Shown piece by piece: positions 36,176 to 48,398 of a DNA stretch of 64,000 nucleotides. This stretch comes from Carya illinoinensis (taxonomy: Eukaryota > Streptophyta > Magnoliopsida > Fagales > Juglandaceae), in contig NC_056766.1 of the NCBI RefSeq assembly GCF_018687715.1, positions 23,238,501-23,302,500 of the forward strand, in the 5' to 3' direction. The notes beneath the pieces were generated by a model. That model ran no database searches and was not told where the DNA came from. It saw nothing but the letters and a program-made list of their open reading frames with translations. Within the stretch, counting starts at the first letter, position 1. Each line of letters opens with the position of its first letter. Position numbers and translations under genes: made by a program.

Positions 36176-39100
36176 GTAAGCACAAATCAACTCTACTTTT
36201 TCATTTTTTTTTTTTGTTCATTATTCTTGCATGTTTGTGAATAATATCGTGGTACAAAATTTACAGTTAGGGTATAAATCAATTACTTTATCTTGTTCTA
36301 TGCTGATGGATTATTTGTGTATATACTGGGTTCTGCATGATGAAGAACCTCATTTTGATTAGATCACAAACAGACCATACACACCTATTTTGAGAATTGA
36401 ATAGGGATGCATATTACCAAATTGATTTTGCACAGTGACCATAAGCCTCTCTTCATCTAGCATTAATGTAGTTAAGTGGTTGTGCATAGTGTTACCAATG
36501 ACGTGATTGTATTGTGTGGAATATATGTGCAGATTTATAGAAATTATCCCCAAATGTTTATAATTTGAACCGTATAATTGTCGAAATTCATATGGGTAAA
36601 GTGCTCCAACGGTTACGCAGAATCAATCAAAAGTTTGGACACCATACTGACATAGGACCGTAGTACCCAAGAGACCATTTCATATAATAGAGATGCCTAC
36701 TAGAAATGAGGATTGTCGAAGATATTGCTCATCGAAGATCGATGTTATTTTACCATTTTTTAGGGTAATGATATCTTAGTACTTCTCACTGCCTCTTTAC
36801 CATCCAAGCTTATGTGCATTTATTTCTTTTTTTCTTCTTCCTTTTGCTCTGCTCAGCTCAATTCAAAAATTGACATAGAATGCCTATTACAAACTTTCTC
36901 AATTCGAGATTTAAATTTAAGCTTTAGCAACATGCTGCACATTTTTCCCTTGCACCCAAAACAGCCCGCCTTAGCTATGTTACTTCTACATCAAGATGAT
37001 TTGTGATGCTCTAGTATGAAATAGTTTCAAGAATCTATGTTACAGCTTGAGGTACACCTACAGAAAAAATTTTAATAATTAAATTGAAAGAACAAAAACA
37101 TTGTAGATGATCTTAAATTTAAGGTTTCAGATTCTGTGGATTTGGAGTCTGACATGTATAACTGGGCAAAACTCAATTAATAAAGTAGTCGGGGTTTGGT
37201 TTGAAGGTGGTGGTGTTGAGTAAACCATAGTTTCCACCAATCAATGTCTGTCTGTAGTAAATTTTTGTGTCATGAGCCCATGCCATTCCAAGTTGAAGTG
37301 AATTACCTGATTATTGCATCCAAAAAAACATTATCATACCTAGAATCGATAAGAGAACCTAATATTTTAATTGTTGAGTGTAGCTAAATTACCAAAAACT
37401 AAACACAAATGCATTTGTGACAAGATTATGGCCATTGTTGTAAGCCCCTCCCGACTCACCAACCCATGCATTTGTTGAAGTTACAGAACACATGTAAGAT
37501 TTTATGGAGACTCCTAAATGTATCAGCCTCAATAACAATAACAAGAAATATTGTTCTTACCCAGCTCCCAACCATGGTAGAACAATATTAGGCAGTTTCA
37601 CACTAGTAGGCAGGCAGTTTCACACTATTAGGTAGTTTCATGGTAAACTGGAAATAAAAACTAAAATGGTTACCCAGCTTTCTCGAGAAGGGTGTTTAAT
37701 CTCATCTTCCTATGGGTAAGCAACCTTGAGGGAAACCAAACATCCCAAGAAGTATTTTTAATAAAAGGATTACAAGGTTGTTGATTACTATCTAAGTGCA
37801 TATATGACCTTATCTTGCAAACTGCCACCTAGTCTTAAGTTTCAAGGGGGAAAATGCTGCAGCAGTGCCTTACTAGTAATTGGCACCCACCATAAATTGC
37901 TCTAGTAAGGGAAATAGGAGTTCTTCCTAGCCAAGAGATTTTTATTTGGTGAGAGGTATTGAAATCTTGACAATAGTTACACTGATTTCGAGTCATATTT
38001 CTTGCTTAAGAAAAGTTGTTATTTATTTTGGATTTTCTTATTCTTTGAGCTGATGGGGCCTTGTTATTTTGTAAATCAGCTCTACATTATTTGATTGGTA
38101 TATAAATGCCATCAAAATTTGTATACCAATGCAGACATCATTACTAGAAACTCCATGGTTTGTTATGAAACTCCATGGTTTTGCCTGTCTTTACTTCGCA
38201 TTTTGCATTAAAAAAACATTGTTGATACATGGGGCCCCAGAATTTGGCAGATTTTCCAAAACATATTCTGTCATGATGTCTGCCAACCTCATTTGTTTTT
38301 ATTTTTTCATCTAATACTTGTACAAAATAAGTGTATAACCAACCAATGTGAAGTTAGAAATAAGTAAAATTCGACCAACCTACACCTTGAAGGGGTGACA
38401 TTTTAGTAGATTTTCTGGCATTTCTGCTCTCTTTGGCCTAGGAGGGTGAAGTTTCTGCAGTAAATTCAGCTTTCTTTTTCTCTCCCTTAGTTCCTTCTTA
38501 ATTTAGTTAAACCCTTCATTTTTGTGTGTCAATTCCTTATAAATCAGTATAATACTTGTGAGTTATATTCCCAAGCTAATTACCCAAGTAAACAACCAAA
38601 CTTTTCACTCAAACTAGTGAGTTTTCCTCTTTCAAATTCTGCCTTACCGAGATTTGCATCATTTAAAAGGCTGTTTTTATGCCAGATCTATTTTGAAAAT
38701 GATGCACCTTTCCAATTTTTCATCATTACTAGAACAAGGTTAATTGTGTTGTTGGAGCTTAAGGTTAAAGGAAAGAAGAAATGAAGCAAGAATACAAGAA
38801 ATTTGCCCCCATATCACGTCAGTACAGATTTTTGATCCCATGCATTCTGTTTAAGGTCAAATTAGCTCATTTTTGTGAGTGAAGTGTGTGTCAATTTTTA
38901 TATGAGATTCACTAGTATAGGTTTGCTTGTGTTGTTAAAGTTATGGTTAAAGGAGCAGATTTTTTAAGCCCGTAGACAACCAACCTCCTGGTTATCTAAT
39001 ATTATATTATATTAGTTTATTACTTTATTATCTAATATTATCTTATATTAGTTTATTTGGATTCTCTTACATGCATGTCCTCAGATTTTTATAACATTGT

Positions 39101-39574
39101 TGATATGAAAACCGGGCAAGTTCCAGTGACCAACTATCTGCTAGTAGTCAAACTAAAATGGTTTCTCACTATTTTTTTCCCTTTGATCTCTGTTTTACAG
39201 CGTTACTATCTTAGATCTTCCACTCGTGCTTGTGGAGAGGTATGTTTGCATATTAACAGGACCCATGCATCAAGTATTTTTCCTTATTTAAGAGAAATTT
39301 TTCTGGCAGTTTACATTTTCATTTCGAATGTCGTACATACCCATGCATCAAATATTCCTTAATATTTGACCATGTTAGAATATTAGTTAAACTTCCATGA
39401 ACCTTATTTATGTTGCCACTGAGGCGATTGTTGAGATAATATGGTTGATGTTTATGTGAATCCTTAGTTAGATAAATGTCTATGTGCTAAACAGTTTACA
39501 AGTACTCAACGAGTAGTAACCATTACTCGAGACATGGGTGTTGGATTGCGTAGTTAAATTTTTGTATTGAGCAG
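36176..39574. other. Left arm of the Harbinger element, probably intronic
   Basis: No ORF of note apart from the 39-bp predicted exon at 39201-39239. There are short tandem repeats: GGCAGTTTCACACTA repeated near 37590-37640, TCTAATATTAT..TTAGTTTAT twice at about 38994-39058, and CCATGCATCAAGTATT-like twice at 39262 and 39344. I see no second transposon inside it. Confidence 0.4.
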
Positions 39575-39580
39575 TGCTTG

Positions 39581-40578
39581 ATGGATGACACTGAGAACCA
39601 GCGTGATCTCAACCTATGGACCGATGGGTTGGAGAAGATGTTCGTAGACCTTCTCTACCAAGAGACGGTCGATGGAAAATTGGTTGGGTCGAAAATCACC
39701 TACCGAGATAATGTCAGACTTGCAACGAAGATGACTGAACTTGGGAAGAAGCCAATTGATGCGGCACAAATAAGAGGAAAAATTACTCGCCTGCGACAAA
39801 GGCAACGACTGTTCACTGATCTCATGGGTCAAACAAGAATGGGTTGGAACCCGAAAACAAAAACCGTAATTGCCACTGAGGAGCATTGGGCTAATGCAAT
39901 ACGGGTAAACTACATTTAGTTTTCATAATTTAATTTCGAGACATTATTTATTTTTGTTATTGAGGATTTCATTCCAGATGCATATTGTATGCATGCCTTC
40001 TAATAAATGGTTGCTTATGTTAGGTGCAAAGCAAATGGAGGAAGTTCAAGACGAATGGATGTCAAGATTACGATCTTCTCTATACGATTTTCGACCAGTC
40101 TGTGGCCACAGGGGTCCTTCATTATGCCTCAACACAGGAACCCCCCACCTATGAGGAGGAAGATCGCCTTGAGGAGGCGCTGAGGGCACGGGGCCCTATA
40201 CTGGGAACTGCTACGGACACGCCCATTGACTTAGATGAGGTGGACATAAACATAGATGGGCTGGTGTGTAGACAGGCAGGGAGTACTCGTCGCCGCAGAA
40301 GGGAGCCGCCCCGGAGTGGCATTTCCCCAGAACTTAGCAAAGCTATAGAAGTTATGGCCGCCAGTGCCGCCGCAAGAGCTGAGCTAGACCAGAAGATGTT
40401 CGATGAGCATTGTAGTAGAAAGCGTAGTAAAGGAGAAGAAGAATCCGATCAGACTGCATCCGTTTCATCATCTTCTATGGCAAGTAAATGTGTTAAGTTT
40501 CTAAATGACATCAACCCACCCCTGTCTATGGATCATTATGGGCTGGTAGCAGGGATTTTGATGCATAAGGATGCGTAG
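39581..40578 (+). CDS. Harbinger ORF1: Myb/SANT-like DNA-binding protein
   Basis: Exons 39581-39904 and 40024-40575 with a GT-AG intron (39905-40023, phase 0). LWTDGLEKMFVDLLYQET, ITRLRQRQRLFTDLM and GWNPKTKTVIATEEHWANAI form the Myb/SANT-like (Myb_DNA-bind_3) domain typical of PIF/Harbinger ORF1 proteins. A linker rich in Arg follows (RRRRREPP). In this superfamily ORF1 binds element ends and carries the transposase to the nucleus. A TAG at 40576-40578 stands where the family usually has a codon 20 residues before the end; the frame continues open to TGA at 40636-40638. The loss of the last 20 residues may or may not matter. Confidence 0.85.
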
Positions 40579-41026
40579 GAGTTCTTACTTACAATGCCAC
40601 CGGAACGCAGAATTGGTTGGATCCACAGGTTGAAGTGATGTAGCGTAGGACAATGCTACATTGAGTTTATCTTGTTTAGTTTTTAAACTATCTATGTTTA
40701 CATTTGATGCGGCCGGCTTATGCTTTTATTTATATTCTTCTACTGCTGATGACATTTTTCTATTTAAGAGTTTATTTGTATGATATGCAATTTGATTTAA
40801 TTCATTTTGCATATGACATTTAAATTGCAACTTGCCAAATATTATTGTCTTTATATTATTTTTGTGCCACCATATAATTTAGAGGTTATATATTAACTGG
40901 CTCATGGACACTATTCTTCTAAATATTTTATTATATATTCACTACAATATTAAGCCCATAACCTTTTTGAATATAATGATTGACATGGCAAAGTGTTGTT
41001 AACCTAATTATTTGATATAGCGCAGG

Positions 41027-42514
41027 ATGGAAAGAGAAAGTAGTTCAGATAATGAGCCCCAGGTGGAGGCCAATTTAACGACTAAAGGTGCATCGAGTAG
41101 TGACTTCGATCAAACGTGGGACGAATACCAAGAATGGAGGAGGCAAGATAACACATATTTGGATCATATGGCTCTTCTATTGGCTGCCGTAGAAGAGGAG
41201 GAATCTATAGGGCAAGTGGTTGAGCGAATGCCGCAGCATAACATTGGCTTACGCGGACGAGAGTATATAGTCGCAATCCTTAATGGACATCCCAAGAATT
41301 GTAAAAATATGTTCCGAATGGAAGTTTATGCATTTCAAGCATTATGCAATACATTACGCACGGATTCCATTCTGGAATCGACAAGAGAGGTTTCTGTAGA
41401 GGAAGCCGTTGCAATGTTTGCATTTACCGTCGGACATGGGACAGTTCAGCAAGTCAAAGGTGACCGGTTTCAACATTCAAGTGAAACCATTAATCGACAT
41501 GTTGGCGCAGTGATGCGAGCACTATGTCGCCTTGCACCCCAGGTGATTGCACCTACACATGTTGATGGGGTGGCGCCTTATATTGAAGGCAATCCCAGAC
41601 ATTATCCATGGTTTGAGGTAAAAAATTCATACTCTGGGTCAAGGAAAGCGATATGCAGTTGACACTGTTATAGTGTAGTCGGTCTAATAGCATATCAGCA
41701 ATTTGTGAAATCACAATTTTCATTTTTTGATTGCAGAAATGTTATGGAGTAATTGACGAGACTTATATCGACGCATGGGCGCCCGCCGAGGCAACTAATG
41801 CTTATATATCTCGGCATCATCGAGTTAGCCAAAATGTGCTGGCAGCCTGTGATTTTGATATGAGATTCACGTTCATATACGCTGGGTGGGAGGGCACTGC
41901 CCATGATGTGCGCATATTTATGGATGCATTGACTCGTCCAGGGATCAATTTTCCATGGCCTCCTAAGGGTAAAAATTATATAAAAATTATTTCATGTTGG
42001 GCTAATATTTCGTAAACATTATTGATGCTTTTAATATTTTTCAGGTTATTATTACTTAGTAGATTCCGCCTATCCATGTATCCTAGGATTTTTGCCCCCA
42101 TATCCTAGGGTGCGATATCATAGGTCTGAACGTCACAGCAACCGTTCATTTCATGGATATCAGGATTATTTCAATTACCGGCATTCTTCCCTCCGGAATG
42201 TTATTGAGCGGAGTTTCGGTGTGTTGAAAAAACGATTTCAAATTTTGCGATCAATGAACCCATACAAGCCAACAAATCAATGATATATTGTTGTAGCATG
42301 TTGTGTCATACACAACATTATTCGCATGATTACACCTGATGATCACATTTTTCGTCAATTTAGCAATCCGAATCATTATGAAGGCCAGACAAATGTAGAT
42401 AACTCGAATCATATATTGCATACTCCTGACATGTCATCTGGGGCGGCACAAGCCATGGCTGCAACCAGGGAATCTATCGCACAACCTATGTGGGCACATA
42501 GGAGTGCAAATTGA
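41027..42514 (+). pseudogene. Harbinger ORF2: DDE transposase with one premature stop
   Basis: Exons 41027-41617, 41737-41968 and 42045-42514 with GT-AG introns; about 430 codons. The DDE_Tnp_4 nuclease shows all expected landmarks: first Asp in VIDETYI, second Asp in GTAHDVRIF, YYLVDSAYP, and catalytic Glu in NVIERSFGVLKKRF. The only break is TGA at 42281-42283, between PTNQ and YIVVACCVIHNII, after which the same frame runs to 42514. The stop lies beyond the catalytic triad. The enzyme would cut and join element ends. Confidence 0.88.
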
Positions 42515-43356
42515 TAGTTGTAATATTTTTCATCGTATTGTATGACGCTTTTTGTACGTGTCGAACATGTTTTGAAAATTGGAAGTTTTGTGTTGTAATA
42601 TATAGGTAATTTTTATTACTAATTCAATGTTGGGTGGAGAAATATGTTGAAGCTAGAATATTGGCTTTTATGACTTTTATGAGAACACTGGTAGTAAAAA
42701 AATTGATAATGGGTGGAGCATGAGAATATCATCTTCATAATTGAAATAAATTATATTTTTTACGAGTATTTTTAATTAAAAAATTTCCGTTCCCGAGCCT
42801 TATTTAAAATGAACAACCTTTTGACAATGATATGCAAAATTTTAATTAAATAATTATTGGTGTGGAAAAAAATATTTATTATAATTTACATTAATTTATT
42901 TAATAAAGTTTATCTATGTGAAAATAAGATGAAATAACTCACCTGCAAGTTGTGATCATAATATATAGCCAAAGTTAAGAACAAAATGGAGACATAAAAA
43001 TGGTTTGTAGGAATAATAAGTTGGTATTATATATTTTATTTAAAAATTTTATTTAAATAAATTTCTGTAAAAAAAGCTTGTGAGAAATTAATTTTTAAAG
43101 GTGTTAGAAATTATTTATCATAATAATTGTGTTTATAAATACAAAATTTAAATAAAATCAATATTTCACTATCATTATTAATAAAATCAATTATTGATGG
43201 GACCCACACCTTTTTCAACTTCCTACTCAAAAGTCAACAACTCAACATACTTCATACATCCAAACACATCAAAGTCATTTCAATGGGATCCACAAACTCA
43301 CTTCATCTCTATTCACAACTCTTCTCAATTATCTTCAACACCCAAACGCAACCTAA

Positions 43357-44085
43357 GAGGAAGCCTAGTGGAAACTTGGCTTTTAAATCCATCATCGCCC
43401 AAAAAATGTCTAAGAAAAAAAAAACATAACTAAAATCTACAACCAGAGGTCAAGAAACTTCTAAACCCATACCTTAACTTTCAAAACCCATTGCCACAGT
43501 TGTGGGCCGAGAAACTTTGAGATCTTGAAGAACTTTTGAGAGCCTTGGGTTGATCTTTTGACTTCAAGAGCCCTGGATTGATCTTTCAACTTCAAGACAA
43601 ATCGGAGTATGAAATAAGAGAGAAGATGGAGCTAGTTAGAAGAGAAACTACTTGAGAAGAGATAAGAGAGGAGGAAGAGAAAAGAAGAAGCGAGAATAGA
43701 CAACATGGAGGTGGAAGTATGAGAAAGCCAAGAGGCGAAGAGTAAAATGAGGAAATTAGGTTTTTTTTTTTTTGTACTTTTATATCTTGGCGTAGTGGAC
43801 GAGTGGGTTAAACCGGATGGGTTTTTGGTTGTGCGTTCAGGTATTGGGTAATTACTCGGCCCAAACTATTTACATTTGGAAAAAAGGTTAAAAATTCCAA
43901 AAATCTAAAACAAAGAAACTGTTCGGGTACTTTTATTCAGGTTGGGTTGGGAAATCTAGTCGGGTTGGGTACATGGATATTGTGTACAACCCTACTTGAT
44001 ACTATTCATCCACGTAAATATTTTATACCTATCGCTCTTCCTCTCTCTTTGTTATTTATTTTTCTCTCTCTTTTCATTTATTTCC

Positions 44086-44160
<75 letters not shown>

Positions 44161-44227
44161 TTCTGTTTTTTATATATTTTATTTTTAAATGAATTAGATA
44201 AGAAATTTGAAAAAGTTATTGGATGGT
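43357..44227. other. Degraded hAT-like sequence and purine-rich stretch
   Basis: No gene. A purine-rich run at 43600-43740 is followed by a TTGGGTTGGG..CTAGTCGGGTTGGGTA-type segment ending TACAACCCTA (43986-43995). That end is reminiscent of non-autonomous hAT ends (TAGGGTTGTAC inverted). A trinucleotide microsatellite follows. Confidence 0.3.
44087..44161. repeat. (TTA)n microsatellite, about 24 units
   Basis: Uninterrupted TTA/ATT repeats over about 75 bp. They produce spurious poly-Tyr and poly-Ile frames. Confidence 0.97.
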
Positions 44228-47200
44228 ATTAGGGGTGAGACTCGGCCGGTCCAGTCTAGATCGAAAAAATCGACCAAACCAGTCATTTTTAGATTGGACC
44301 AAATCCGAATTGGGTTCGGTTTAGTCTAGTCTAATTTTGAGAGGACCGAATTCATTCATTCCGGTCTCGGTTCAAGGGTTTTTCATTCTAGACCAGACTG
44401 AATGAAAAATAGAAAAATAGATAATTTATATATATATATTATTTATATAAATGATTGTATAAATTAATTATATAATTTTTGTATAATTATTAACTACTAC
44501 TAATTTTATAATTATATACTAATACTAATATTTATACTAATACTAATAGTCTAATATGATATAAAAAAATACTAATAATCTGATATAGACTATAGTTATA
44601 CTAAATCACTATAAGTAATACTAATATATAACTTTACTAATAGTTTATTATTAACACTATTATATAGTTATACTAATCATAGAAATAAAAGTGTGACGCC
44701 CCCAAATCCCCACACACGATCACGGGAAAATCGAGACGTCCGGATGATGATATCACGGGTCATCATCCTATCGACGTGTGCCAAGTGTGTGAAAAAGCGA
44801 CGAATGTGCACGAGAAATACGCAGCGAAAAGCAAGTCAATAACTAAGTACCAGAATTTTTTTTGTTTAATACAAAACTATTCAAAACATACATAAATAAA
44901 TATTACAGGACACAAACATAATTTTTTTATACAAAAAACAAAACATAACATCAGTATCCCGGCGGAGCCGCATCCTCGGGCTCAGCCTCCTCCTCCTCAT
45001 CCTCGATCTCTGCACCAAAATCTACGGTACCAAAAATGGTGCCGCAGGTAAGTAAACTTCAAACACCACTAGATAAAACCATATAAAACTCAAATAACAT
45101 GGATGCAAGAAAAGCCAATGCACATGTCCCGCAAAACCACATTTTTACCACGTACGCCAAAAACCCATTTGGCTCATAAAAACATATCTTTAAAACCAAG
45201 CCTCGCCATTATCCCAGATAATGGACCAAACCACCATTTTCCCAGAAAATGGATCAAAAGTCTCAAAACCAAATCTCGCCATTTTCCCAGAAAATGGCCC
45301 GCATCCGAAAACCATAAAAACGATCCAATTATGCATGCACCATGATCTCCCCTAGGGATCATCCGCACACCCTGGCTCTGTGCCACACCGCAGGTAACGA
45401 CTACGCATGTGACACCTAAACGAGCGATGCCTAGACTCGCGCCCAGCGCGTACCTGGCCAGCCCATCCTCTAGCCCTCGCCAGCGAAGGGCCACAGAGTC
45501 GATGAGTAGAGCGATGCCCAGACTCGCGCCCAGCGCGTACCTGGTCGGGCCATCCTCTAGCCCCGCTCCCGTCGTCGCCCAGCGACAACTCAGGGGACTT
45601 CATTCAGTATTATCCACTCCCGAGTGACTAGAGGAACTCCACCGAGATAATAACCCATCCCGGCTTGGGCTCGTGAGACACACGCACCCGAAAATCCATT
45701 CACGCCAGCAAAACAGGATTTCTCAAATAAAAATAAAATGCACGTGCATGCACCATGTAAATGCAATTTCAATGCACAAAACAATCAACGAACCATAAAT
45801 CAATAAATCAAGCAACTCCGTCCTCCATCCATCCGACCCCCGAACTCCTCGGACTCAGTCCGGAATCAACCAACCAGCAGCAATAATTTATTGTAAGAGC
45901 AAAATATATTTAAATCTAAAAGTAGGGTTTGGAAAATACTTACAGCGCTATATAGTATTTTTTGAAAGCTCGCGGCGTTGCAAACGGCGGAGGAAAAGCA
46001 ACGTAACAGTGTAATTTACACTATGGCCGTGGGTTGTAAAATACCCACTTTTGAACGGGGACAAACCAAGGCTCGGGATTGATAGGGAATGGCCTTGAGA
46101 TATTTATGAAACTAAGGAAAATGAGTTTTGGCCGTGGGTGGTGGTGGAAATGGCGATCGAAGGCCAAAAAGGGACTGAACGGAGTTGAGCTCGTGAGAGC
46201 TGCTCCGGCAACGGATCGAGGCCGGAAATGGATGGTTTAGGTCGGCAAGAGGTAGGGGAAGAAGCTGTGAAAAGATGGTGGCCGGAGGTGGTGCGACGAC
46301 GCCGGAAACGGTGAAAAACCATATGGCTTGGAAGAGCTCGTGGCGGCTAACGGTGGCTCGGATGGAGGTGAAACTTGGTGGGGGTGTTCGCCGGTGAGAG
46401 GGGAAGAAAACTGGGTGGGTGGTGTAGGCCACGCCGCCGGCGAGCGGCGGTTCTGGACTGCGAAAGCAATCGGCGACAAGGGCAAAAACAGAGCAGGTGC
46501 AGCGACTTCCAGCAGCTCTCAAAGGCTAACGGCTGGTCCGATGGCTCTGAAAATTGGTGGGGATGATCTATGGTGGAAGGGGAAGAGAATAGTGGTGGCG
46601 GTGCACTAAACGGTGGCTGGACGGCGGAGAACTGGCCGGTCAAAGTGGCGGCGACGGGAAGGAGAAAAGAGAGGAGCTGCGCACAGGGAGAGGGGGAAAA
46701 CGAGAAGAAAAAGAAGAAGAAAAAAAGAAGAAAAGAAAGAAAAGAAGAAAGGAAAAGGAAAAAGGGAAAAAGAAAAAAAGAAGAAGAAATGAGGTCCAAT
46801 CCTCACCTCTAGAGTCCAACAACTGATCCAACGAAAATAAGTTTAAAAGCAATAAAACTAAGAAAATATTTTAAACACAACGTAAAGCTAAAATATAATA
46901 ATTAACTAGTAAAAACAAACTATTTAATTTTAAATCCAAAGACAAGCTAAAATAAATTAAACAGCAATTTAAATTCAACAGCAATTAAAATCCAATTAAA
47001 ATCTGATAATTTAAAATGAAAGAAATATTATATTAATTAAATTAAAATATTCCTTCAGTGAAAATACACATAAAAACAGGGTGTCACAAAAAGTATTACT
47101 ATTATTTAACATAGTATTATATTTATACTAATATATATACTATTATCTAATAACTATTACTATATACTAGACTAATAGTATTATATTTATTCTAATATAT

Positions 47201-47690
47201 ATACACATCATAGTATACTATATTAAAAAAATGCTCAATATGCATTAATTATCAAAATACATTAATATACTCTAAGTTAGTAACAAAGTAGCAATTAACA
47301 TCATCAATATAATTTTAATAAGTTATTTTTTAATGAGTTAATTAAATAATCTACATTAAATAGTTTATTTTTCTCTCAAGTTTTTATTTTAGTATTTTTG
47401 GCTTAAAATTAGATAAATTGTTAGTAAATTTTTACTGTTGATATGAAAAATATGAGATATAAAAATTGGGCCATTGACCCATTTGGAGCAGAGTTAGACT
47501 AAACGAACCGACTGGGCCGGACATTCCCAAATGAGATCGGACTACTTAAGTCCTTAGGTTGTTCAATCTGATCCAGGGTGAAAAAACTCTAGACTTAATA
47601 TGTCCGGTTCGGTCCACAAAATCTCCTAAAATCGAACCAAACTGGATTGAACTCTCTCATAGATGATACTTTGAAAAAGTTGTTAATTAA
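44228..47690. mobile_element. hAT-like non-autonomous element interrupted by solo LTR B
   Basis: The left part (44228-44691) starts TTAGGGGTGAGACTCGGCCGG and is rich in GACCGGTTCGGTC-like words, as many plant hAT MITEs are. The right part (47094-47690) holds GGGCCGGACATTCCC and GTCCGGTTCGGTCC. Removing the solo LTR gives about 1 kb without coding potential. The two ends are not clean inverted repeats, so the class is tentative. Confidence 0.35.
44692..47088 (-). mobile_element. Solo LTR, copy B of the 2-kb LTR family
   Basis: 2,397 bp, inverted relative to copy A: on the minus strand it begins TGTGACACCCTG and ends GGCGTCACA. Perfect 5-bp duplications AAAAG flank it (44687-44691 and 47089-47093). 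It keeps the acidic open frame (about 44955-45030), the GC-rich Pro-coding stretch and the pyrimidine tract seen in copy A. It also has an 87-bp tandem duplication (units from 45422 and 45509) that copy A has once. No internal domains. Confidence 0.9.
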
Positions 47691-47769
47691 AATAGAAAAT
47701 AACAGGATTGAATTAGTTATTTTAGATAAAAAAAAAAATATAGATAAAAACTAGGAACGACAAAAATTA

Positions 47770-47975
47770 GGCTAGTTTAGATTCTGAGATAAGATAAAAT
47801 GATTTTAGATGAAAGATAAAAATTGATTAAAATATTGTTAGAATATTTTTTTAATATTATTATATTTTGAGTTTAAAAAAATTAAATTATTTATTATATT
47901 TTATATAAAAATTTAAAAATATTATAAAAATAAAATAAAATAAAATAAGATGAAATATTTTGTAAATCCAAACGG
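47770..47975. mobile_element. Harbinger-like MITE upstream of the F-box gene
   Basis: 206 bp from GGCTAGTTTAGATTCTGAGA to TGTAAATCCAAACGG. The ends are imperfect inverted repeats of a GTTTGGATT type, with GATAAGATAAAATG and AATAAGATGAAAT as internal arms, separated by an AT-rich core. A TTA precedes the left end. The pattern matches a MITE family with GATGAGATGAG arms that I recall from Fagales genomes. It lies about 420 bp upstream of the FBL15 ATG. Confidence 0.65.
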
Positions 47976-48189
47976 TATTGATTTATTTGGTTTGAGTTCA
48001 AACTTCATCTTACATAATATAAACGGGCACCAAAACGTTGTCGTGTCGTGTCCTTCCAACCCAAGTCTTGCGTTCTATACGAAGTTTCGAACTCACTCCT
48101 GGATAACATCCGCAAGTCCACAACAAAGCAGCTCACAAGATCCCTTCAGATCCTTCAATATCTGTCAAGAACTGTTTGTGTTCTCTCTG

Positions 48190-48197
48190 TATAAATA
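48190..48197 (+). promoter_or_regulatory. TATA box of the F-box gene
   Basis: TATAAATA lies 202 bp upstream of the ATG, in a C/T-rich context (TTCTCTCTG before it). It would place transcription start near 48225 and leave a 5' UTR of about 170 bases. No upstream ATG lies in frame with the coding sequence and open to it. Inferred from position and sequence only. Confidence 0.5.
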
Positions 48198-48398
48198 TTT
48201 GCACATATTGACCAATTCTGATTTAATCTTCCAAAGAATCCGATTTTGCAAATCGAGTCGACGGTTTGATTTCTAGGGTTTCGGAGCCTCCGACGTCGCT
48301 TCCTCGATTTCTGCTGCAATTGTGGTGTTAATGTCGGTTTGAAATGTGTGGGATCGTGATCTGGGGTTCGTAAAGGTCTTGTCTTTACCTTCAAGTGC

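Larger units (their letters stand above)
35458..43353 (+). mobile_element. PIF/Harbinger DNA transposon with both ORFs
   Basis: 7,896 bp bounded by imperfect terminal inverted repeats: GGCTGTGTTTGGGT on the left (35458-35471) and the complement of GGTTGCGTTTGGGT on the right (43340-43353), 12 of 14 identical. The 3-bp target duplication is TAA (35455-35457 and 43354-43356), fitting the TWA preference of Harbinger elements. ORF1 (Myb/SANT-like) and ORF2 (DDE transposase) are in the same orientation. The element is long for the superfamily because of a 4-kb left arm, which may be explained by a long first intron of ORF1. Each ORF has a single premature stop. Confidence 0.8.

Noticed and set aside
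43947..44232. Open frames with poly-Tyr and poly-Ile
   Set aside because: They are translations of the (TTA)n microsatellite in two frames.
45174..46852. Many frames of 60-150 codons on both strands
   Set aside because: They lie inside solo LTR B and reflect GC-rich and A/G-rich composition.
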